A stretch of DNA of 6,038 nucleotides from JASFEQ01 sp050122535 (GTDB lineage: Bacteria > Desulfobacterota > DSM-4660 > Desulfatiglandales > HGW-15): positions 1 through 6,038 of the forward strand of contig JASFIT010000294.1 in the NCBI GenBank assembly GCA_050122535.1. The letters are read 5' to 3'. This document shows, piece after piece, positions 1-6,038 of this stretch. Within the stretch, counting starts at the first letter, position 1. Every line of letters begins with the position of its first letter. The notes under the pieces are model-generated. The model saw nothing but the letters and a program-made list of their open reading frames with translations, made no database searches and was not told the DNA's origin. Position numbers and translations under genes: made by a program.

Positions 1-621
1 ACTTATCACCTCCTGTGGACCATTTGGATTCCAGCCATATTTTTCAAAATTCCAGCTCTTCCTGTCACCATGTCTATTCCTGTAACCCGGGGCAGATATG
101 AAATCCACCTCATCCACATAGGTCCTGGTATCATGTTTCCGCGTATAGATATAATATCTGTCCATGTATATGGCAAAGGTCTGTAATCCAATGATGCCGG
201 GTCCTCGAAAAGAAGGTTTATCGAGAGAGCCTATTAGGGACATATTCTGATTTGCATATTTGTCCACCTGCATGGCACCAAGGAAGAAGACGTTGCAATG
301 TTGTCTGGGGCCACCGGCCGATAATTGGACTTCATCATGACCTCTTACAATCTTTTCGCATATGCCCATAAATCGATACTCAAAGGGTATGTACATGGGG
401 GTATGCCTTGGAATTTCTGCCTGGGCCAGGCTGGACCAACCTATCCCTGAATTATACAAGGTGTTGGGAGCATGTAGCTTTATAGCCAAGAGTGCCCCAT
501 TATAGACGACATCGTTATAGAAACCCGGGCCCACAATGTTGTCTTTTGGCTTAATCTGGCGGGAAATCAAAATGGACTGAAACTCGGAAATGGTGTATTT
601 ACCTTCATAGACCTTTGACAC
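1..621 (-). CDS. Class I CoA-transferase beta-subunit-like protein (GctB/IpdB type), 3' end outside window
   Basis: The first 207 codons read without a stop from a GTG start to the window edge; the family is about 260 residues, so roughly the last 50-60 are missing. The GTG was chosen because a perfect AGGAGG sits 9 bases upstream. By recalled alignment it resembles glutaconate CoA-transferase subunit B: FLGAMQVDKYANQN (residues 113-126) matches the family's FIGGAQIDPYGNVN, then FRGPG (138-142), and VDFISAPGYR (172-181) matches IDYVTSPGW. Such proteins pair with an alpha subunit, not seen here and possibly encoded just beyond base 1. The catalytic Glu of GctB lies in an ESG motif; here the matching loop reads YNSGIGW (56-62), with Asn57 at that place. 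It may therefore be a hydrolase or lyase-type relative such as IpdB rather than a CoA transferase. The gene follows the citrate synthase by 18 bases, so it is probably in the same operon. Family assignment is fairly sure; reaction and substrate are unknown. Confidence 0.82.
   Translation of the reverse strand, partial: MSKVYEGKYTISEFQSILISRQIKPKDNIVGPGFYNDVVYNGALLAIKLHAPNTLYNSGIGWSSLAQAEIPRHTPMYIPFEYRFMGICEKIVRGHDEVQLSAGGPRQHCNVFFLGAMQVDKYANQNMSLIGSLDKPSFRGPGIIGLQTFAIYMDRYYIYTRKHDTRTYVDEVDFISAPGYRNRHGDRKSWNFEKYGWNPNGPQEVIS
432..459 (-). repeat. 28-base near-repeat, copy 1 (in CoA-transferase-like gene)
   Basis: This stretch matches 2713-2740 at 25 of 28 bases, including 16 identical bases in a row. 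In both genes it is read in the same codon register, giving LYNSGIGWS here and LYYFGIGWS in the permease. Here it covers the loop where the catalytic Glu would be expected. Confidence 0.6.
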
Positions 622-630
622 GGCACTTAA

Positions 631-636
631 CCTCCT
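631..636 (-). promoter_or_regulatory. Shine-Dalgarno of the CoA-transferase-like gene
   Basis: The minus strand reads AGGAGG, 9 bases before a GTG at 621-619. It decides this start: a second GTG at 626-624 is out of frame and too close to the site, and no in-frame ATG lies nearby. Confidence 0.75.
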
Positions 637-639
637 GGA

Positions 640-1761
640 CTAACTGGGAATATTCCTTTTTGGTGGCGGGCCAATATAAAGACTCAGGGGTCGAATAATC
701 TTATTATCGGCGTATTGTTCCATGATGTGTGCTGTCCACCCCACCACCCGTGCAATGGCAAAAATGGGCGTAAATAATTCATTATCAAACCCCATTAAAT
801 GATATGCAGGACCTGAGGCAAAATCCAAGTTTGGATATATCCCCTGTTCGTCTATCATATGTTTTTCTAAGACATCCGAAATCTCGGTCCATTTATACTC
901 TTTTTTCAGTTCTGCTAAGTGTCGTGCATATTCTTTCATCAGCAGATATCGCGAGTCCCCCTTCTTATACACCCTGTGTCCAAATCCAGGGATTTTCTCT
1001 TTTTTTTCTAATTTATCCTGAAGCCAATATTTTACTTTTAATGGATCTTTTATTTCTTGTAGCATACACATCACTTTCTCATTCGCTCCACCATGCAATT
1101 TCCCCTTTAGGGCGCAAAGAGCCCCTATCACGCCACTGTAAATGTCTGAAAGGGTGGAAGCAATGACTCGGCCTGCAAATGTGGACGGATTAAATGTATG
1201 CTCAGCGTACAAGATTAAAGAAGCATCAAACGCTTTTACGATTTCAGGATGAGGGATTTCCCCAAAGCACATATGAAAGAAATTTTCAGATAATCCTAAG
1301 ATCTCGTTTGGTGAAATGGGTTCCTTTCCCTTACCTAAACGATAAGCAGCCGCAATGATCGTGGGTATTGCGGCCATCAATTTAATGGATCTCTCCAGGG
1401 TCGAAGCCTGTCCGTGATCGTACTTATTCAGGTCTTCCATGCCTAAAATGCTCACCCCTGTTATGAGGCAGTCCATGGGATGTGCGCTTTTTGGAGAATT
1501 CTCAGTACATGCAATGATCCTAGGATTTATCTTTCTATAAGATTTTTCTTTCTTTTTGAATGCATCCCGCTCATGTTCATTGGGGAGCTCGCCCTTCCAG
1601 ATCAGAAAAGCGACCTCTTCAAAACAACACTTTTCTGCCAGATCTTGAACCGAGTAGCCTCGATATGTGAGTGAGAGCATTTCCGGTATCACTTGGGATA
1701 TGGCGCTTGTCTCCGCTATGACTCCCTCCAGACCTTTCCTTACTTCACTATTTTCAGCCAT
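640..1761 (-). CDS. Citrate synthase / 2-methylcitrate synthase family protein
   Basis: The 373-residue protein has the usual length of small (type II) citrate and methylcitrate synthases, cytosolic enzymes that condense acetyl-CoA or propionyl-CoA with oxaloacetate. The N-terminus carries the family opening KGLEGVIAETSAIS (residues 9-22) and LTYRGY (31-36). The catalytic residues can be placed: His223 in LHGGANE, His262 in GFGHRVYK and Asp313 in NLDFASG. His187 and the substrate-binding arginines Arg271, Arg338 (ARVVGW) and Arg357 (IIRP) are also present, so it should be active. The loop AEHTFNPSTF (186-195) differs from the common EHEFNASTF. The ATG overlaps the end of the permease gene (ATGGCTGA), with only a weak GGAG 10 bases upstream, which suggests translational coupling. 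Five sampled 60-base rows of this gene average about 35% GC against about 55% in the permease, so it may have a different origin. Acetyl-CoA or propionyl-CoA preference cannot be told by eye; no other methylcitrate-cycle gene is in the window. Confidence 0.92.
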   Translation of the reverse strand: MAENSEVRKGLEGVIAETSAISQVIPEMLSLTYRGYSVQDLAEKCCFEEVAFLIWKGELPNEHERDAFKKKEKSYRKINPRIIACTENSPKSAHPMDCLITGVSILGMEDLNKYDHGQASTLERSIKLMAAIPTIIAAAYRLGKGKEPISPNEILGLSENFFHMCFGEIPHPEIVKAFDASLILYAEHTFNPSTFAGRVIASTLSDIYSGVIGALCALKGKLHGGANEKVMCMLQEIKDPLKVKYWLQDKLEKKEKIPGFGHRVYKKGDSRYLLMKEYARHLAELKKEYKWTEISDVLEKHMIDEQGIYPNLDFASGPAYHLMGFDNELFTPIFAIARVVGWTAHIMEQYADNKIIRPLSLYIGPPPKRNIPS

Positions 1762-3643
1762 TGGCTTCTCTCTCCCCAGCCTTTGCCTTTTTCCATTGCC
1801 AGAGGGTTAGCAGGGTGAAGAGCGCTGCGCCCAAAATGAGCCCCCCTAGCCTACCTCGGGTTAGGAAATAAGACATAAAGCTTACCAGCGAAACAGCGGC
1901 AAGCCCTATCCCTGCCCAGCCAACCTTAGTCAGATAATGTCCAAACAAAATAATGGGAAGAGATACGAAAATCAGCACGGCCACGACTATGGCAAGCAAG
2001 TAATCGGTAAGCCCAGAGGCGTGCAGCAATAATGCCGGGTTATAGGAAAACAGAAAAGGCAGTAAAAAGGCTGGAGCGACCAGCCTCAAGCCCTGTATAG
2101 CTGTTTGCATAAAACTGGTGTTAGCCACCCCAGCAGCCACGATTGCTGAGGGGGCCGCCGGTGGGGTAAGAAACCCCAGGACGGAGAATACAAGGGCAAA
2201 GAAATGGGCCTGCATGACATTCAGCCCCATATCCACTAATAGCGGGGTAACCACGATGGCTACGATGAGGTATGCGCCTGCGACAGGAGCCACGCACCCC
2301 AAAAGGAGCGAGGCGACCATGGTCATCATGAGGACGAGAATTAAGTGACCACCAGACAGATTGCCGATTACGCCACAGATTTTGGGCCCCATTCCTGTCA
2401 ATCCCATGACGCTTATAAAGGCCGCATTTGCCAGCACCATCATGGTGCTAATGGCTGCGGCCGACCTCGCCCCTCTGGTGAGTGCTTCCACCAGCGTGCG
2501 CAGGTCAGGTCTGGTCTCCTTACTGATGCAGCCCAGAGCGAGAGCAGATATCATGGCCCACCCCGCAGCATACATGGGGGAAAACTGAAGGGCCAGAAGG
2601 GCCACGATAAGGCCAAAAGGAATAATGAACAAAGGGGCTCGGCGCAACAATACCCGCGTATCCACCTTTTCCTCGCTGGGGACAATGTTTTCCTTCCTCG
2701 CATAAAGGTATATGGACCAACCTATCCCGAAATAATACAATAGCGCGGGAACGAGCGCTGCCATGCATATGGTGAGATAGGGGAAGCCAGTAAGCCCCAT
2801 CATCATAAAAACCACTGCTCCCATGACAGGTGGCAGCAATATCCCTCCACTTGAGGCCACGGCCTCTACACCAGCAGCAAAGGCCGGCCTGAAACCCGTC
2901 TTCTTCATCAGGGGGATGGTCACTGCCCCGGTAATAATAATGTTGGCCACTGGCGAGCCAGTGATGCTTCCCACGAGAGCGCTGGATGCGACGGATGTCT
3001 GGGCGGGTCCACCTCTTATCTTTCGGCCTACCCATATGCCCACCATGGTAAAGAAATCCCTTGCTTTGGTTATTTCTAACACCGTTCCAAACAGAATAAA
3101 CAGAAAGATGATGTTCGCTGATAGGAAAATCAGCCCACCAAAAATACCCTCGTTCAAGCTGATTCCGAACCAGGATATGAGCCTGCCAAAGGGGACAGGA
3201 AGATGATAGAAGGGACGCGGAAGATATTGACCAAAGAGCCCATACGCTATGAAAATACCGGCAAAGAGAGGCAATACGATGCCTTGCGTTCGCCTGCAGG
3301 CCTCAATAACCAGAATGACCAAAATACTGCCTATGACCACATCTCTGGGAAGCGGATCCCCGGTGCGCATCACAAGCTCGTCATGGAAGAGGTAGATATA
3401 GACCACGCAGAGAACAGACAAGAGAATCAGAACCGCGGCTGCCAATGAGCCAAGCTTTTGGCCCTCCTGAAGTGCGCTTTGAAGTGCAGGAAGAAAAACG
3501 ATCAAAAGGACAAAGGAAAGGTGCGTGTTGGCGTGAAGGGCGGGCTCAAGGGGGTGTAAGAATACCCCAATAAGATGATAGACCACCATGGCCACAGCGA
3601 TTGTTGCGATGGCGATATTGAGGCCCTTTACCAACTTGGACAA
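1754..3643 (-). CDS. TRAP transporter fused permease, 4TM/12TM (TAXI-associated)
   Basis: This 629-residue, almost wholly hydrophobic protein matches the single-chain TRAP permeases that combine the small DctQ-like four-helix part (about residues 1-150) with the large DctM-like part (about 160-530). It should sit in the inner membrane and use an ion gradient to import a solute delivered by the TAXI binding protein encoded just upstream. Diagnostic blocks are GSITGSPVANIIITGAVTIP (225-244), EAVASSGGILLPPVMGA (260-276) and FLTPPAAPSAIVAAG (491-505). The second-half block usually read GMGxPTTAAY is altered to LGCVAPVAGAY (448-458). About 90 residues of extra hydrophobic sequence follow the DctM core, ending in a basic tail (WKKAKAGER). 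The start is TTG, chosen because TAAGGAGG lies 7 bases upstream; the first in-frame ATG is codon 19. The 3' end overlaps the citrate synthase by 8 bases. The solute is unknown, most likely a carboxylate. Confidence 0.93.
   Translation of the reverse strand: MSKLVKGLNIAIATIAVAMVVYHLIGVFLHPLEPALHANTHLSFVLLIVFLPALQSALQEGQKLGSLAAAVLILLSVLCVVYIYLFHDELVMRTGDPLPRDVVIGSILVILVIEACRRTQGIVLPLFAGIFIAYGLFGQYLPRPFYHLPVPFGRLISWFGISLNEGIFGGLIFLSANIIFLFILFGTVLEITKARDFFTMVGIWVGRKIRGGPAQTSVASSALVGSITGSPVANIIITGAVTIPLMKKTGFRPAFAAGVEAVASSGGILLPPVMGAVVFMMMGLTGFPYLTICMAALVPALLYYFGIGWSIYLYARKENIVPSEEKVDTRVLLRRAPLFIIPFGLIVALLALQFSPMYAAGWAMISALALGCISKETRPDLRTLVEALTRGARSAAAISTMMVLANAAFISVMGLTGMGPKICGVIGNLSGGHLILVLMMTMVASLLLGCVAPVAGAYLIVAIVVTPLLVDMGLNVMQAHFFALVFSVLGFLTPPAAPSAIVAAGVANTSFMQTAIQGLRLVAPAFLLPFLFSYNPALLLHASGLTDYLLAIVVAVLIFVSLPIILFGHYLTKVGWAGIGLAAVSLVSFMSYFLTRGRLGGLILGAALFTLLTLWQWKKAKAGEREANG
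2713..2740 (-). repeat. 28-base near-repeat, copy 2 (in TRAP permease gene)
   Basis: This is the partner of 432-459, with 25 of 28 bases identical in the same orientation and codon register. It encodes LYYFGIGWS (permease residues 302-310), part of a membrane segment where TRAP permeases commonly have an LYY-type sequence, so this copy looks native to its gene. Confidence 0.6.
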
Positions 3644-3650
3644 GTTTAGA

Positions 3651-3658
3651 CCTCCTTA
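3651..3658 (-). promoter_or_regulatory. Strong Shine-Dalgarno that fixes the TTG start of the permease
   Basis: The minus strand reads TAAGGAGG, an extended match to the 16S anti-SD sequence, with 7 bases to the TTG at 3643-3641. A strong site with a weak start codon may hold a large membrane protein at moderate output. Confidence 0.75.
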
Positions 3659-3731
3659 CCCGTCATGAAAAGCGAATTTTCCAGCGGGCGCCTTGTTGGC
3701 TCTTTCCCATTTCCTCCCGTATAGAGAACAA

Positions 3732-3770
3732 GTACCTCCCTCTATGACCGTCGCGCACAGAGGGAGGTAC
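3732..3770 (-). promoter_or_regulatory. Perfect 12-bp inverted repeat: possible attenuator or mRNA-protecting stem-loop
   Basis: The arms at 3732-3743 and 3759-3770 are exact reverse complements (GTACCTCCCTCT / AGAGGGAGGTAC) around a 15-base loop. In the minus-strand transcript the stem is followed by UUGUUCUCUAU, which is U-rich but interrupted, so this could be a leaky intrinsic terminator or a stem that blocks 3' decay. It lies between binding-protein and permease genes, where such stems commonly keep the binding protein in excess. The first arm also contains CCUCC, able in principle to pair with the permease Shine-Dalgarno. The repeat is certain; its role is inferred. Confidence 0.6.
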
Positions 3771-3802
3771 ACCTACAGTGTCACATTGATAATCATGCCG
3801 CT

Positions 3803-3829
3803 GACCACAGTAGCGCCTACCCTGTGACC
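3803..3829 (-). promoter_or_regulatory. Weak stem-loop just after the binding-protein stop codon
   Basis: Starting 2 bases after the TAG of the TAXI gene, the transcript can fold as GGUCACAG / CUGUGGUC (six Watson-Crick and two G-U pairs), with UAG-GCG-CUA stacked inside after a two-base GG bulge. No U-run follows, so it is not a convincing terminator. It may act with the 12-bp stem at 3732-3770 to stabilise the upstream message. Confidence 0.3.
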
Positions 3830-3831
3830 AC

Positions 3832-4827
3832 CTATTTTATGTAGCCCTTCTCCTTGTAGTACTTCAAGGCTCCAGGGTGATACACGTCTTCTGCCATAGC
3901 AGAACTCTGTTTAACCATAAACGGCCCGCCCATGGGACTCCCCCTGGTCCTTTTGGTCCACTCAACAGCCTTTTCATCCAAAAACTTTACCAAGTCGTAG
4001 ACGACGTTCGCATCAGCCGTCTCCCAACACCACAGACCCGTTGACATGGTCATAACACCGCTATCCTCCAGGGGATAGCCTCCTGGAAATGATCCTTTCG
4101 GATTGATTCGCCACGAACCCTTCCAGGGGTTCTGTTGGTTGAGTGTCTCAACCTCCTCCTTTGTGACGTGGACGTAATAGCTCTTTCTGGCTTGCAGTAT
4201 TGGGATCATATACCCAGAGACGTTGAGTTTGCCATCCGCGCGTTCAGCGCCAGCGCTCACAAAGATGGCGTCAACGGTCCCCGTCAGGAGGAGATCTTTG
4301 AATGCCCGTGGGCCGTGATGAGAAATCTTGACCCTGTCAGAAATCCCCCATACCTTAAAAAGGGCATCGCTATAGGTATTCAATGAACTCCTTTTGGGCC
4401 AGATACCTACCCTTTTCCCTGCCAGATCCTTGCCCAATTTGATACCTGCATCATAGCTGAAAAATGTAAAACCGGCCCAATTGGTGGCGGACACAAACTT
4501 CAGGTCCTGGAATTTGCGCTTCCATCGACCTAAGCCTAACCTGGCCATAGCGATTTCACTATAGGGGGCACCAATCCCAAACGCGGTTTTTCTCCTTTCG
4601 GGGGGTAACCTGTCCATGGTCCTGAGCATATCACCCGTGCCCATGGTCTCCAGACCCGAACCCTTGAGCTGGGGATGGAGGTCATTGAGCATTTGTGCCA
4701 GCGTCAAGGTAAACATATGAGGCGCCGTGCGGGCCCGTGCTGCCGAGTATATTTCAAGCTCTGCGGCTGCGGCTGGAAAGGTTAAACCCAAAACTAAAAC
4801 AACGGCCAAAACAATTTTCTTAACCAT
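3832..4827 (-). CDS. TAXI-family TRAP transporter solute-binding protein
   Basis: The 331-residue protein opens with a clear signal peptide: basic MVKK, a hydrophobic core (residues 5-17) and an alanine-rich cleavage site near Ala22/Glu23, so it should be exported to the periplasm. Length, the central KDLAGKRVGIWPKRSSLN block (133-150), the TGTVDAIFV segment (182-190), the YYVHVTKEEV region (217-226) and the C-terminal HPGALKYYKEKGYIK all fit TAXI solute receptors, which hand substrate to fused TRAP permeases. Such a permease follows directly, supporting the call. The usual glycine-rich N-terminal motif (GGTGGxYY) is absent; that region reads YSAARARTAPHMF (27-39), so the ligand pocket may differ. 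The ATG has AGGAGG 8 bases upstream. GC content (about 54% in two sampled rows) matches the permease and dehydrogenase. The ligand is not identifiable. Confidence 0.9.
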   Translation of the reverse strand: MVKKIVLAVVLVLGLTFPAAAAELEIYSAARARTAPHMFTLTLAQMLNDLHPQLKGSGLETMGTGDMLRTMDRLPPERRKTAFGIGAPYSEIAMARLGLGRWKRKFQDLKFVSATNWAGFTFFSYDAGIKLGKDLAGKRVGIWPKRSSLNTYSDALFKVWGISDRVKISHHGPRAFKDLLLTGTVDAIFVSAGAERADGKLNVSGYMIPILQARKSYYVHVTKEEVETLNQQNPWKGSWRINPKGSFPGGYPLEDSGVMTMSTGLWCWETADANVVYDLVKFLDEKAVEWTKRTRGSPMGGPFMVKQSSAMAEDVYHPGALKYYKEKGYIK

Positions 4828-4835
4828 AACATTCC

Positions 4836-4841
4836 CCTCCT
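4836..4841 (-). promoter_or_regulatory. Shine-Dalgarno of the TAXI binding protein gene
   Basis: AGGAGG on the minus strand lies 8 bases before the ATG at 4827-4825. It fixes a start that leaves a well-formed signal peptide. The 96-base gap to the dehydrogenase stop shows no clear terminator or promoter, so read-through from upstream is likely. Confidence 0.7.
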
Positions 4842-4923
4842 CTCATGAATAAAGAAGCCTTTCTTCTCTCCTTAAACCGTCAACCCTTTGCGAACAGGCC
4901 AACCAGGTAGAAAATTCCCCATT

Positions 4924-6038
4924 TTACTCTAGCTTTCCCAGCAAGGACCTGGCAATGGTGTTTTTGTGTATCTCTCTGGTTCCTTCGACAATTTCCATAG
5001 CCCGGGCGTCGCGATAAAACCCCTCAACTTCGTTTTCGAACATATATCCGTGCCCCCCCATAATATCAATGGCGTGATCGCATACCTCAACGGCGACGCG
5101 AGCCGGATACCACTTTGCCATGGATGAGAGCTTGGCATCGGTCTTATTTTCTTTGTCAAACTGGAACGCCGCTTTGTAGACGAGGAGTCTTGAAGTTTCT
5201 ATCATGGTCGCCATCTCAGCCAGCTTGTGCGATATGGCTTGAAATGCGCCTATCCTGCGCCCGAAGGCCTCCCGATTCCTGGCATAGTCCAGAGCCCTCT
5301 CGAAGGCCCCTTGAGCCATTCCCACGGCAGGAGCCCCCACGCCTCCTATCCTGAATCTGTTGAGGAAGTCGATAGATTGATGAAACCCCTGGCCCTCCAC
5401 ACCAATGAGATTCTCCTGGGGAACCTCTACATCGTTAAAGGCGACTTCAGTGGTTGGGGCTGCGTGCCAACCCATTTTCTCAAACGCTGTGACATCAATC
5501 CCTTCTCGGTTCATTTCCACAATGATATTGCTTTGTCCTTCGTAGGGAGGTCGAGCTTCGGGATCTGTCTGGCAGAGCACGATCATGAATTTGGCGATGT
5601 TGCCGGCCGTAATGAAGGTTTTGGTCCCGTTAATTATGTACCCGTCGCCATTCTTTACGGCATGTGTGGAAAGTGGGGAGCTGGCTAGGTCGCTTCCCCG
5701 GTCCGGTTCGGTAAATGCAGATGCCAAGAAAGTCTCGCCGCTACACAAAGGCGGGAGGTATTTCTTCTTTTGCGCTTCATTACCTGACCAGAGAATGATT
5801 TCCACACCGAGGCCAGGCACTGATGAGACCCACCCAACCCCACCGCCACACCGGCAGAACTCTTCAGTTATTAAAACCCTATCTAGAAGGTTAAGCCCTT
5901 GCCCTCCATATTGCTCAGGGATATCAATGCCCACGAAACCTAGCTCAGACGCCTTCCTATAGACCTCCCAGGGAAATTGATGACTGCGCTGGATCTCTAA
6001 TGTATAGTCCTTGTTTAGTTCGGTTTTAGCAAACTCTC
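4924..6038 (-). CDS. Acyl-CoA dehydrogenase, 5' end outside window
   Basis: The frame is open to the window edge, giving 370 visible residues before TAA; a GTG at 5934 is internal, because the 34 codons upstream (through QFPWEVYRKASELGF) are typical family N-terminus. The family is about 380-390 residues, so perhaps 15-20 are missing. These flavoenzymes form a trans-2-enoyl-CoA double bond and pass electrons to electron-transfer flavoprotein. In visible numbering: IPEQYGG (39-45), the FAD and substrate region AFTEPDRGSD (107-116), INGTKTFITAG (135-145), NREAFGRRI (254-262), IMGGHGYM (325-332) and IVEGTREI (349-356). Glu351 in that last block matches the catalytic base of medium-chain acyl-CoA dehydrogenase (YEGT), so activity is likely. 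Substrate chain cannot be read. It is the first visible gene of the apparent operon, 96 bases before the transporter genes, and its GC content (about 57% in three sampled rows) matches them. Confidence 0.93.
   Translation of the reverse strand, partial: EFAKTELNKDYTLEIQRSHQFPWEVYRKASELGFVGIDIPEQYGGQGLNLLDRVLITEEFCRCGGGVGWVSSVPGLGVEIILWSGNEAQKKKYLPPLCSGETFLASAFTEPDRGSDLASSPLSTHAVKNGDGYIINGTKTFITAGNIAKFMIVLCQTDPEARPPYEGQSNIIVEMNREGIDVTAFEKMGWHAAPTTEVAFNDVEVPQENLIGVEGQGFHQSIDFLNRFRIGGVGAPAVGMAQGAFERALDYARNREAFGRRIGAFQAISHKLAEMATMIETSRLLVYKAAFQFDKENKTDAKLSSMAKWYPARVAVEVCDHAIDIMGGHGYMFENEVEGFYRDARAMEIVEGTREIHKNTIARSLLGKLE

Noticed and set aside
6..191. 61-codon minus-strand reading frame
   Set aside because: It overlaps the CoA-transferase-like gene in another frame; the other frame has family motifs, a Shine-Dalgarno and runs open for 207 codons.
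2520..3035. 171-codon minus-strand frame inside the permease gene
   Set aside because: It lies wholly within the permease in a shifted frame, with a low-complexity Gly/His/Arg-rich product and no recognisable motif.
3663..3710. 15-residue open frame (ATG at 3710) just before the permease Shine-Dalgarno
   Set aside because: It has a GGGAGG, but only 2-3 bases from the ATG; such a short frame is easily found by chance and shows no run of one amino acid typical of attenuator leaders.
4828..4923. Possible promoter (TTGACG) or terminator between dehydrogenase and binding-protein genes
   Set aside because: TTGACG has no good -10 box at 16-18 bases, and the only inverted repeats (AAAAT/ATTTT, AGAAG/CTTCT) are 5 bp and weak.
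5053..5059. Run of seven C (seven G in the coding strand) in the dehydrogenase gene
   Set aside because: It encodes the normal MGGHGY motif with the frame intact; there is no sign of a phase-variable switch, only possible sequencing difficulty.
5227..5688. 153-codon plus-strand frame opposite the acyl-CoA dehydrogenase
   Set aside because: It is antisense to well-conserved dehydrogenase sequence, with no convincing ribosome site or motif. The same holds for the shorter plus-strand frames at 804-1166, 2345-2743, 2823-3206 and 5585-5962.
5932..5934. GTG as the start of the acyl-CoA dehydrogenase
   Set aside because: The frame continues upstream to the window edge with family-like N-terminal sequence, so the true start lies outside the window.

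Overview
All supported genes lie on the minus strand, so reading the window from high to low coordinates follows transcription. The layout suggests one operon of a bacterium that takes up an organic acid and processes it as CoA thioesters. A fused 4TM/12TM TRAP permease with a TAXI-type binding protein, next to an acyl-CoA dehydrogenase and a class I CoA-transferase-like subunit, is a gene set I associate with Desulfobacterota and other anaerobic Proteobacteria. This is an inference from gene content; there is no rRNA or other marker here.

In transcription order: (1) an acyl-CoA dehydrogenase (window end to 4924, 5' end outside the window) with its catalytic Glu in place; (2) a 96-base gap; (3) a secreted TAXI-family TRAP solute-binding protein (4827-3832); (4) a 188-base gap with two stem-loops, one a perfect 12-bp inverted repeat with a moderately U-rich 3' flank; (5) a 629-residue fused TRAP permease starting at TTG behind a very strong Shine-Dalgarno (3643-1754); (6) a citrate/2-methylcitrate synthase overlapping the permease by 8 bases (1761-640); (7) 18 bases later, a GTG-initiated class I CoA-transferase beta-subunit-like protein (621 to beyond base 1), truncated by the window edge.

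A working model is that the TRAP system imports a carboxylate, an enzyme outside the window activates it to a CoA thioester, the acyl-CoA dehydrogenase introduces a double bond, the CoA-transferase-like protein handles a downstream CoA intermediate, and the citrate synthase condenses an acetyl-CoA or propionyl-CoA product with oxaloacetate. The substrate cannot be read from the sequence.

The least ordinary points are: Asn where class I CoA transferases of the glutaconate type carry their catalytic Glu; a sharp fall in GC content across the permease/citrate synthase overlap; a 28-base near-repeat in the same codon register in the permease and at that same CoA-transferase active-site loop; and the paired stem-loops between binding protein and permease. 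No RNA genes, CRISPR arrays, insertion sequences or origins were seen, and no gene-free stretch exceeds 300 bases.
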